Source: Nitrosomonas sp. (GTDB lineage Bacteria > Pseudomonadota > Gammaproteobacteria > Burkholderiales > Nitrosomonadaceae). From it: a DNA stretch of 8,157 nt. Positions 1 through 6,220 of the stretch are shown in pieces. Every line of letters begins with the position of its first letter. The first letter of the stretch is position 1. The translations under genes were made by a program, and so were the position numbers. The notes below the pieces were generated by a model. That model was given only the letters and a program-made list of their open reading frames with translations. It did not search any database and was not told the DNA's origin. Where the stretch lies: NCBI GenBank assembly GCA_021774205.1, contig JAJFJI010000334.1, positions 1 to 8,157 of the forward strand. Direction: 5' to 3'.

Positions 1-1
1 T

Positions 2-1129
2 ATTTCAGAACTTTTTGATCATGCGGAAGAATTTGACCTGATCCATAATCATTTTGACTTCCTGCCACTGACCTATATGGGTCAAACCACTACGCCGGTT
101 GTCACGACTATCCACGGCTTTTCTTCACCGGCCATTCTGCCGGTCTATAAAAAATACAACGGCAAAGCCTTTTATGTCGCCATAAGTGATGCCGACCGGT
201 CACCTGATCTTGATTATATTAAAACGATCCATCACGGCCTTGATCTAAAGCAATTCGATTTTCAGCCTCAACCAACAGATGATTATCTGTTGTTTTTTGG
301 CCGTATACACCCCGACAAAGGTGCCCGTGAGGCGATTGAGATAGCGCTAGGTTGCCATAAAAAACTGATAATGGCAGGTATTATTCAGGATCAGGACTAT
401 TTCAACCGCCACATTGAACCGCACTTAAAAAATTCACAAATCACCTATATTGGCAGTGTCGGTCCAGAGCAGCGCAATCAACTGCTCGGCAATGCAGAAG
501 CCCTTCTTCACCCCATTCATTTTAATGAGCCATTTGGTTTATCAGTTATAGAATCGATGTCCTGCGGCACACCGGTCATTGCGTTCAACAAAGGTAGCAT
601 GCCTGAAATCATCGAGCATGGTCAAAACGGTTTTCTGGTAAACAACGTAGCTGAGGCCGTCGAGGCGGTCGGGCAGATAAACAATATCGAACGAAAAAAT
701 TGCCGCCTTCATGTTGAGCAACATTTTACTGTCGAACGCATGGTTGACGACTATATTAAGATGTATGAAACGATTCTAGAACAAACCCGACGGGAGAATC
801 ACCGACCGTGGGGTTATTATAAAATTCTGGCGGATAGTGACCAGTATAAAGCCAAAGAAATCGTGGTCTTACCAAACAAACGCCTGAGCCTCCAACGGCA
901 TCAGCAACGTTCCGAACACTGGCTACTCATCGAAGGACACGCCCAAATAACGTTAGGAGAAAAAACCCTGGCGGCCATGCCAGGACAATCATTTGATATT
1001 CCCCCGGGAACACTACATAGGATCTCCAATCAGCATGACGAAAATGTGCGATTTATTGAAATCCAGACAGGCGATTATTTTGGCGAAGATGATATCGAAC
1101 GTTTTGAGGATGATTTTGGTAGAGTGTGA
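2..1129 (+). CDS. GT4 glycosyltransferase fused to a ManC-type phosphomannose isomerase cupin (5' partial)
   Basis: The reading frame is open from base 2, so the true start lies left of the window; the ATG at 77 is internal, because the codons before it (DLIHNHFDFLPLTY) are typical GT4 sequence. Counting base 2 as codon 1, residues 1-260 are a retaining GT4 (GT-B fold) transferase: GRIHPDKG at about 100-107 and the nucleotide-sugar signature EPFGLSVIE with the E-x7-E pair at E176 and E184. Residues about 266-375 form a second domain matching the C-terminal cupin of ManC/AlgA: RPWGYY, LSLQRHQQRSEHW (metal-binding Q/H/E/H set), IPPGTLHR and GEDDIERFEDDFGR. That domain interconverts fructose-6-phosphate and mannose-6-phosphate in the family. 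No nucleotidyltransferase domain is present in the visible part. GT4 plus PMI in one chain is unusual and suggests a mannosyltransferase with its own precursor supply; the acceptor is unknown. The next gene starts 49 nt downstream, likely in the same operon. Confidence 0.88.
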   Translation: MSELFDHAEEFDLIHNHFDFLPLTYMGQTTTPVVTTIHGFSSPAILPVYKKYNGKAFYVAISDADRSPDLDYIKTIHHGLDLKQFDFQPQPTDDYLLFFGRIHPDKGAREAIEIALGCHKKLIMAGIIQDQDYFNRHIEPHLKNSQITYIGSVGPEQRNQLLGNAEALLHPIHFNEPFGLSVIESMSCGTPVIAFNKGSMPEIIEHGQNGFLVNNVAEAVEAVGQINNIERKNCRLHVEQHFTVERMVDDYIKMYETILEQTRRENHRPWGYYKILADSDQYKAKEIVVLPNKRLSLQRHQQRSEHWLLIEGHAQITLGEKTLAAMPGQSFDIPPGTLHRISNQHDENVRFIEIQTGDYFGEDDIERFEDDFGRV

Positions 1130-1178
1130 ATCGACTCGTTTGGCAGGCTAACGGTAATAATTATTTTAAACAACTTCT

Positions 1179-2123
1179 ATGAAAATACAACAAAACCCCA
1201 TCGTTAAACGTTACCCACATAACCCTGTTCTCACACGAGAGGATGTTCCCTATCCCGTCGCGACGGTTCATAATGCCGGTATCGTTAAGCATAATGGTCG
1301 TTATATTATGCTGTTTAGATCACATTTGCATAATGGACGCTCTATCATTGGCAAGGCTGAAAGTACTGATGGTTTTTCCTTTACGGTAGATCCCGAACCT
1401 TTTCTGATCCCTGCAACAAACGGTGTATTTGCCGAATATGAAGCCAATGGCGTCGAAGACCTCAGGATCTGCCCGGTAGAGGATGAGTACCTACTCGCCT
1501 ACAGCGCCTATTCAAAACACGGAGTCCGGATAGCGCTGGCGAGAACCCGGAATTTTGATGTCGTCGAACGAATCTCGCTCATCACACAAGCCGATTATCG
1601 TAACGTCGTCATTTTTCCGAAAAAAATTGACGGCCGCTATGTACGGCTCGATCGGCCGCATTCTGAAATATCGCCCTGGTCGATATGGGTTTCTTATTCC
1701 CCGGATCTCGTTCATTGGGGTGATTCACGGGTCATCATGAAGTCGGTTCCTTATCATTGGGACGAAATGAAAATCGGCCCCGGTGCTCCACCTTTCAAAA
1801 CCAGTAAGGGCTGGTTACATATTTATCATGGTGTTTTTCAAACCATGGCGGGTGCAGTCTACCGTCTGGGTGTTGCGCTGCATGATTTGCAAGACCCATC
1901 ACACATTATCGGCGTATCCGATCAGTGGATACTGCAACCAGAGGACCCCTGGGAAGTCACTGGCTACGTTCCTAACGTTGTATTTACTTGCGGCGCTGTA
2001 CCAGAAGAAGACGGCACGGTGAAAATCTATTGGGGAGGTGCTGATAGCGTCATGTGTGTCGGCACAGCAGTGATTGATGAGCTGGTAGAACGTTGCCTGA
2101 CTGATAGCCGACTAGCTATGTAG
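1179..2123 (+). CDS. GH130 family beta-mannoside phosphorylase-like protein
   Basis: A 314-residue five-bladed propeller protein of glycoside hydrolase family 130, whose characterised members mostly split beta-mannosides with phosphate to give alpha-mannose-1-phosphate. The catalytic-acid motif GVEDLRI is at 91-97 with D94; family consensus is GVEDPR, so L replaces P. Likely phosphate-site residues are all present: R141 and N142 in RNVVIFPKKIDGRYV, K198 in MKIGPGAPPFKT and H217 in YHGVF. GYVPNVVFTCG (262-272) and the D289 region (YWGGADSV) complete the fold. No signal peptide is seen, so it should be cytoplasmic. The length is usual for a compact GH130. ATG at 1179 is chosen because the sequence from NPIVKRYPHNPVL onward matches the family N-terminus; no clear Shine-Dalgarno precedes it, which fits translational coupling to the upstream fusion gene. 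Substrate cannot be fixed (Man-Glc, Man-GlcNAc, or beta-1,2 or beta-1,4 mannosides). Confidence 0.88.
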   Translation: MKIQQNPIVKRYPHNPVLTREDVPYPVATVHNAGIVKHNGRYIMLFRSHLHNGRSIIGKAESTDGFSFTVDPEPFLIPATNGVFAEYEANGVEDLRICPVEDEYLLAYSAYSKHGVRIALARTRNFDVVERISLITQADYRNVVIFPKKIDGRYVRLDRPHSEISPWSIWVSYSPDLVHWGDSRVIMKSVPYHWDEMKIGPGAPPFKTSKGWLHIYHGVFQTMAGAVYRLGVALHDLQDPSHIIGVSDQWILQPEDPWEVTGYVPNVVFTCGAVPEEDGTVKIYWGGADSVMCVGTAVIDELVERCLTDSRLAM

Positions 2124-2128
2124 TCGGC
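2107..2128 (+). terminator. Hairpin spanning the GH130 stop codon
   Basis: Perfect 8-bp inverted repeat: GCCGACTA (2107-2114), loop GCTATG, TAGTCGGC (2121-2128). The right arm contains the TAG stop of the GH130 gene. No T-tract follows (CCTGAAAAG), so it is not a canonical intrinsic terminator; it could be an mRNA 3'-end stabiliser or a weak pause site. Function is inferred. Confidence 0.35.
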
Positions 2129-2243
2129 CCTGAAAAGCCATTTAAGCTGTTGACAATAATAATATATGTTTTGTTTTTGGGCGGCCATTTCAACCGGAAT
2201 TGGTAAAATAACGTACTGTTTTCTGGTCGAAATAGTTAACAAG

Positions 2244-2916
2244 ATGCTCTCTCAAAGCAGCACTCTCCATCAAACAAATCTATTTGGAACGGACTTACTT
2301 TTACAGCTTGATCCAAATGATCCGTTGCTCAAATTGTCCTTAGCCATACCCTGGAATTCTTTTGAAGAACTTGAGTGATGAAGCACGCGATTTTCTGGTG
2401 TACGAACAGGTACTGAGCCAGCAACCCAAGGGCAAGAACAAAATCTATTCCTTGCATGGACCCCAGGTGTATTGCATTGCCAAAGGCAAAGACCACAAGC
2501 AATATGAATATGGCAGAAAAGTATCCATCGCCAGTACTGCGAAAAGCAATCAGATTGTGGGTGTTGTCAGTCATGAACAGAACTTGCATGACAGTCATAC
2601 CTTGCCGGAGATACTGGCCCACATTGAAACATCACGAGGAAAAGTAACTAAACAAGGCGTATGTGACCGCGGCTGTCGCGGCAAAAGCAAGGTCAATGAA
2701 ACCCTGATCATACTGCCGAAAAAAGCGCTAAAGAAAGATATTCGTTACCAGAAGGATAAAAAGCGAAAACAGTGCAAAAGATGGGCCGCAATAGAACGCA
2801 TCTTTGGTCACTTAAAATCAGACTTCAGGTTAGCAAAAAACTACCTGAAAGATGCCAATAGGTGACTACGTCAACCTGCTAATGCTACAGCGGCTGCGTG
2901 GAATCTGAATAAATAG
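2244..2916 (+). pseudogene. IS5-type transposase remnant with internal deletion
   Basis: The 5' part (2244-2378) encodes a typical transposase N-terminus: LFGTDLLLQLDPNDPLLKL and IPWNSFEEL, ending at a stop in 2376-2378. The 3' part (frame of 2362, to 2865) resumes with NLSDEA, then the C-terminal DDE region: YSLHGPQVYCIAKGK, VCDRGCRGKSKVNET and AAIERIFGHLKSDFRLAKNYLK. The usual segment between the N-terminal box and the C-terminal catalytic part is missing, so a deletion joined two parts in different frames near 2360. A further shift near 2860 leads to GDYVNLLM in one frame and ATAAAWNLNK with stop 2914-2916 in another. The gene is therefore dead. It lies between the two GH130 genes on their strand. 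Assignment to the IS5 group rests on recognised C-terminal motifs; the exact IS is not identified. Confidence 0.82.
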
Positions 2917-3170
2917 CTGATGGCCATTTTTTAGCTCTTTTTCCCAGAGAAAAAAATACAGGCATTCGAATAAAATAATAGAAGTTCAAAGCATATAAAA
3001 ATACAATCTGGCTGACAGCCATTTCATAAATGTGTTTCTCTGAAATATCTTTTATTTGGACTTTTTTCAGGGCCGACAATGTAGTTTTAGGAAAATATTG
3101 CGACAGCAGCCAATAATTTACAGTAGCAATAAAAACCCCCAATATGGATAATAGTATGATAATAGGCAAG
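2917..3170. other. AT-rich gap between IS remnant and second GH130 gene
   Basis: The first ~40 bases (GATGGCCATTTTTTAGCTC then TTTTTCCC, to about 2954) look like the right end of the IS5-type remnant, but no matching left inverted repeat could be found near 2124-2243. The rest is AT-rich, with no clear promoter. The minus strand carries an open frame for a hydrophobic peptide (2885-3169, TTG start); it runs into IS sequence at its C-terminal end and is not called as a gene. Confidence 0.4.
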
Positions 3171-4616
3171 ATGCCGCATGTTAAACGAAAAAAAACAAAA
3201 ATTCATCGTGATGCCTCGCGTGTTATCACACGCCTGTACATTCCTCATGACAAAAGTCGTATTCTGAAAATCATAACGCGGGTTATCAACCTGTCTGAAA
3301 GTTCTTCAGAAATATTAATGGCTAAAATTTTTATAGATTTTTTTGGTCGGCATAAAGATATCAGACGGGTGTTGTTACGCCATTTTGATGAGGTAGCTAG
3401 TAATATTCCAGATAGTCATTCAATCAGCGAAACCAAGAAATTACTAATTGGCTCTTATTTCACAATGGAATATTCCACTGAATCGGCGGCACTTTTTAAT
3501 CCCTCAATCGTATTACATCCCGACCAAAGTCACCTCCCTGAAGGTTACCTCCGTTTCATTATGAGTCTTCGTGCAACCGGTGAAGGACATATATCATCGA
3601 TTGTTTTCCGGAGTGGCGAGATTGATGAAAAAGATACCATTATTTTTGACACGCCTAGCGAATATGTTGAAACGCCAGATTATCAACTCAACCCGGTTTA
3701 TGACCGGCATCTTTTTCAATTGAAGTTGCTTGAAATGAGAGCTGCTGATGAGACCAGTGCACGGATACTGGACCAGCTGCCTGAAAATTTTAGCCATGCT
3801 GAATTACACAATACCATCACTGACTATGGTGCCAGTAATAATTATAACGACACGATTGATACTATCCTGTGGCTGGCCAACTCAAATTATGAGCTCAACT
3901 TCAGCGCTGATCACAGAATATCCGAACGGGTTATTTTTCCGGTTTCCGAAAATGAAAGCAGTGGTATCGAAGACGCCCGATTTGTGAGGTTCAAAGATGA
4001 CAATGGCGGAATTACCTATTATGCGACTTATACAGCTTACAATGGCATTAGCATTTTGCCAAATCTGATCGAGACTAGTGATTTTATCAAGTTCAAGATA
4101 ATCACGCTGAACGGGAAAGCGGTCCAAAACAAAGGCATGGCCCTATTTCCCCGTAAGATTAACGGTCAGTACGTCATGCTTTCTCGGCAGGATGGAGAAA
4201 ATAATCGCATCATGTTTTCCGACCATTTACACTTCTGGCAGGAATCCAGCATCATCCAGGAGCCGACTTATCCCTGGGAATTCATCCAACTCGGAAACTG
4301 TGGTTCGCCATTGGAAACCGAACAAGGTTGGCTGGTCATTACCCACGGGGTAGGCCCCATGCGCCAGTATTGTCTCGGCGCCATATTATTAGATCTTGAA
4401 TATCCTACAAAAATTGTTGCCCGCATGAGAGAGCCGTTTATGACGCCTCACGAAACAGAGCGGGAAGGTTATGTCCCTAACGTACTTTATTCCTGCGGCG
4501 CGATTATTCACAATGGTGAGTTGGTTATTCCCTATGCCATGTCAGATATTACGTCCGGAATTGCCACAGTCAACCTTGAAGAATTGCTGGGTTGCATGCA
4601 TCCGGTTATATACTGA
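3171..4616 (+). CDS. Long-form GH130 family glycosidase/phosphorylase
   Basis: A 481-residue protein with an N-terminal extension of about 230 residues, largely without GH130 motifs, before a GH130 propeller. Numbering from the ATG at 3171, the catalytic motif is SGIEDARF with D268; then NKGMALFPRKINGQYVMLSR (about 320-339), LGNCGSPLETEQGWLVITHG (375-394, H392), EGYVPNVLYSCG (432-443) and D459. Against the upstream GH130, the phosphate-site K198 aligns with Q373, and the R-N pair before the LFP box aligns with K-G. This may mean hydrolysis or a differently built phosphate site, but the substitution may be normal for this long subfamily. In-frame ATGs also lie at 3144 and 3156; 3171 is preferred because AGG sits 5 nt upstream and MPHVKRKKTKIHRDASRV is where family-like sequence begins. 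No signal peptide. Probably once continuous with the GT4-GH130 genes before the IS arrived. Substrate unknown. Confidence 0.85.
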   Translation: MPHVKRKKTKIHRDASRVITRLYIPHDKSRILKIITRVINLSESSSEILMAKIFIDFFGRHKDIRRVLLRHFDEVASNIPDSHSISETKKLLIGSYFTMEYSTESAALFNPSIVLHPDQSHLPEGYLRFIMSLRATGEGHISSIVFRSGEIDEKDTIIFDTPSEYVETPDYQLNPVYDRHLFQLKLLEMRAADETSARILDQLPENFSHAELHNTITDYGASNNYNDTIDTILWLANSNYELNFSADHRISERVIFPVSENESSGIEDARFVRFKDDNGGITYYATYTAYNGISILPNLIETSDFIKFKIITLNGKAVQNKGMALFPRKINGQYVMLSRQDGENNRIMFSDHLHFWQESSIIQEPTYPWEFIQLGNCGSPLETEQGWLVITHGVGPMRQYCLGAILLDLEYPTKIVARMREPFMTPHETEREGYVPNVLYSCGAIIHNGELVIPYAMSDITSGIATVNLEELLGCMHPVIY

Positions 4617-4703
4617 ACCAATGGATGCCATTTACTGAGCTAATACAGCCCCTGATGACAATGGACAAAGAGTAACCGCAGTAACAACTTTGTGGAGATC
4701 ATT

Positions 4704-4867
4704 AAAGTGACAAACTGGCATGACTAAAACAATGGGCTACGGCAGCGAGTTGACTTTACAATCTGGTTTCCTGAAGAGGCGATAGTCGACTTTCGTCCGA
4801 GGTAGACCGCAGGAGTATTCTTATATCGCAATAGAAACTGCTTGTTTATTCGCCAAGCCTTTAATTT
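4704..4867 (+). pseudogene. IS5-family (IS903-like) transposase N-terminal fragment
   Basis: Conceptual translation gives KVTNWHD, stop, NNGLRQRVDFTIWFPEEAIVDFRPR, stop; after a frame change PQEYSYIAIETACL; after another change IRQAFNL. This is the start of the IS903-type transposase (family pattern: VTNW, about ten residues, LRxRG, WxxEEAI, then YSDxAIETxLxxRxVF). At least two in-frame stops (4725-4727 and about 4804-4806) and two frame changes make it non-functional. It ends exactly where the IS6-type element begins, and its continuation is not found on the far side of that element, so only the first ~55 codons survive. The 87 bases between the GH130 stop and this fragment hold nothing recognised. 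Confidence 0.7.
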
Positions 4868-4884
4868 GGATTCTGTCGCATTAA
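4868..4884 (+). repeat. Terminal inverted repeat of the IS6-type element (transposase 3' side)
   Basis: GGATTCTGTCGCATTAA. It matches the reverse complement of 5671-5687 at 16 of 17 positions; the mismatch is A for G at position 3. It is of the GG-TTCTGT-GCA type common in IS6 elements. Confidence 0.85.
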
Positions 4885-4941
4885 CTGTAAAAATGTATAT
4901 TTCAAATGAGCAGATGTACCGGCTTCTGTCACTAGATGGAT

Positions 4942-5592
4942 TTATTGTGCCAGCGCATAAAATTGCTCAGCAAAAGACATCTTGTCAGCTCCCGCCATCA
5001 TCATCTGATCTTTGCGAATCATGTGTATTAGTTCAATGCCAACCAAGATGTTTTTAGCTGATTGAAAAGATTTGAATCCGAGCACTGGTTTTGTTAATCG
5101 CTTCCCTGCTCGATGGTCTTGTTCTACAATATTATTGAGATGTCTGATTTGACAAACCACCATGTATGTCTCCCTGTTGGCTTTGATCTCATTAATCGTC
5201 GCTTTATTGGCACCACTTTTGTCCATCGCGGCCTTTTCAGGAACGCCATTGGCTTGCATGGCATTGTCAAAAAAGCGTTTAGCAGCGGCCTTGTCGCGCT
5301 TGGCCGTTAATAGAAAGTCGATCGTTTTAACATCCCTGCCCACTGCGCGGTAGAGCTATTCCCAGGCGCCTTTGACTTTGTCATCCATCCGCCAGCTCCC
5401 TCCAACCGGGCGCTTATACTTTCTGAAAATCTTTTCCAGTAATGGTAAAAGCCGGATCGCTCAACGGCTCACTGTAGAATGATCCACAGATACACCGCAC
5501 GCCTACATCATTTCTTACAAGTGCCGGCTACTTAACGGATACGCCGCGTACCAGCGGATGGAGACCAGAAGAACCACCTCGATCGGAAATTA
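4942..5592 (-). pseudogene. IS6-family transposase pseudogene
   Basis: One continuous minus-strand frame reads as an IS6 transposase from FPIEVVLLVSIRWYAAYPLS (TTT at 5589-5587) through SVDHSTVSR and SWRMDDKVKGAWE to FDNAMQANGVPEKAAMDKSG and IVEQDHRAGKRLTKPVLGFK, ending at 4942. Stop codons interrupt this same frame at 5592-5590, 5517-5515, 5505-5503, 5463-5461 and 5358-5356. The last falls inside the normally invariant WEYLYRAV. There are also short in-frame losses: WRMDDKVKG lacks the usual ETYI, and a few residues are missing after LYRAV. All three catalytic acids can be recognised (D in WRMD, D in AMDKSG, E in IVEQDHR). The open 133-codon stretch 5343-4942 is the intact 3' half; on its own it lacks the first aspartate and should be inactive. 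Confidence 0.85.
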
Positions 5593-5670
5593 CATTCCTC
5601 TTGCCGCCAGCATGTAGCCTCACCGTCTTTTCAATGTCAACAGTCTAAACGAAGGAATCGATGATCTCGC

Positions 5671-5687
5671 TTAATGCGACAGAACCC
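5671..5687 (-). repeat. Terminal inverted repeat of the IS6-type element (transposase 5' side)
   Basis: Read on the minus strand this is GGGTTCTGTCGCATTAA, pairing with the repeat at 4868-4884. It is the promoter-proximal end of the dead transposase gene. Confidence 0.85.
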
Positions 5688-5730
5688 TTCTGTGTAACTA
5701 TTATCCGGCACCCGATTATTAAAGTACGTT

Positions 5731-5753
5731 AATCTGAGTAATACAATCAGATT
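5731..5753 (-). terminator. Stem-loop overlapping the stop codon of the cold-shock gene
   Basis: AATCTGA and TCAGATT form a perfect 7-bp stem around a 9-nt loop; the stop codon of the cold-shock gene (5749-5747) lies within it. The following bases in the transcript (AACGTACTTTAAT) contain only a weak T run, so this is at best a poor intrinsic terminator or a 3'-end stabilising hairpin. Confidence 0.35.
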
Positions 5754-5953
5754 GGCGTAACGTTGTTTGCACACGGCCCCTTTTTGCCTTGTCCGACTTC
5801 ATATTCTACTTTCTGGCCATCGCTGAGTGTGGCGTAGCCGTCTGAGTTCTTGATTTCAGAATGATGCACGAATAGATCTTCCCCTCCATCGTCTGGCGCG
5901 ATGAAACCGAAACCTTTGCCTGCATTGAACCACCTTACTGTACCTTTATTCAT
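5747..5953 (-). CDS. Cold-shock family protein (CspA-like RNA chaperone)
   Basis: A complete 68-residue single cold-shock domain, which binds single-stranded RNA and DNA in the cytoplasm and melts mRNA structure. RNP1 is KGFGFI at 13-18 and RNP2 is LFVHH at 27-31; the N-terminus MNKGTVRWFN and C-terminus NNVTPI are typical. The length is standard for the family. One oddity is KKGPCANNVTPI, where most homologues have KGPQAANV, placing a cysteine at 61. It is preceded by a long leader with an extended -10 promoter, as is common for csp genes, so post-transcriptional or temperature control is plausible but not shown. It sits downstream of holB on the same strand, separated by 267 bases, and is probably its own transcription unit. 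Which csp paralogue it is cannot be told. Confidence 0.95.
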   Translation of the reverse strand: MNKGTVRWFNAGKGFGFIAPDDGGEDLFVHHSEIKNSDGYATLSDGQKVEYEVGQGKKGPCANNVTPI

Positions 5954-6054
5954 ATCGTACTTTTCTCGTTAGGTTAATATTAGGGTGATTACAGACCCCT
6001 GCTTTTCTATAAGTAATTCAACCACTGTTGGCGCCGGGTTTAAATTGACATGGT

Positions 6055-6063
6055 ATTATAGCA
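6055..6063 (-). promoter_or_regulatory. Extended -10 promoter and leader of the cold-shock gene
   Basis: The minus strand reads TGCTATAAT: a consensus -10 with the extended TGn motif. The -35 region, about 17 nt upstream (AGCATT), is poor, as is usual for extended -10 promoters. Initiation near 6048 would give a leader of roughly 95 nt before the ATG at 5953. The ribosome-binding site is weak (GAGAAAAG a few bases upstream of the ATG). Confidence 0.4.
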
Positions 6064-6198
6064 AGACAGCGTACTACAATGCTATGGATAAGTCGACCAG
6101 ACTGAGATGGTTCCCTCCTTTTTTACTCTCTATTCCTTCATTTTTTACAAAACGTTGGACTCCATGAAAATCACCATATCTCATCCAATCTTTTGTAT

Positions 6199-6214
6199 AA
6201 AGCACCGGCGCTTT
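6199..6214 (-). terminator. Small hairpin after holB
   Basis: On the minus strand AAAGCG-CCGG-TGCTTT gives a 6-bp stem (one G-U) and tetraloop, beginning 6 nt after the holB stop. The trailing bases are TATACAAAAG, a very short T-rich run, so termination would be weak. The rest of 5954-6220 shows no gene. Confidence 0.35.
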
Positions 6215-6220
6215 TAATCC

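Larger units (their letters stand above)
4868..5687 (-). mobile_element. Decayed IS6-family insertion sequence (820 bp)
   Basis: A full-length element bounded by near-perfect terminal inverted repeats and filled by a minus-strand IS6-type transposase relic. The size of 820 bp is typical of IS6/IS26-like elements. Flanking 8-mers (TTTAATTT left, TTCTGTGT right) differ, so no target duplication remains; this fits an old copy, or one side lost by recombination. Confidence 0.85.

Noticed and set aside
1512..2022. Overlapping frames on both strands inside the first GH130 gene
   Set aside because: Shadow frames; all GH130 motifs lie in the 1179-2123 frame.
2150..2178. TTGACA at 2150 as a promoter
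   Set aside because: No acceptable -10 at 15-19 nt downstream; the TAATAT nearby is only about 4 nt away.
4842..5057. Plus-strand open frame of 71 codons
   Set aside because: It begins in the IS903-like fragment, crosses the IS6 terminal repeat and continues antisense to the IS6 transposase; no family resemblance beyond those relics.
4942..5343. Intact small protein of 133 codons
   Set aside because: It is the 3' half of the IS6 transposase, open only because the last stop codon is at 5358-5356; it lacks the first catalytic aspartate.
6044..6059. Plus-strand TTGACA followed by TATTATA
   Set aside because: The spacer is far too short for a promoter, and no plus-strand gene follows before the convergent end of holB. 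The useful signal here is the minus-strand TGCTATAAT.
5985..6167. Plus-strand frame of 60 codons between csp and holB
   Set aside because: Overlaps the csp leader antisense, has no ribosome-binding site and resembles no protein I recognise.
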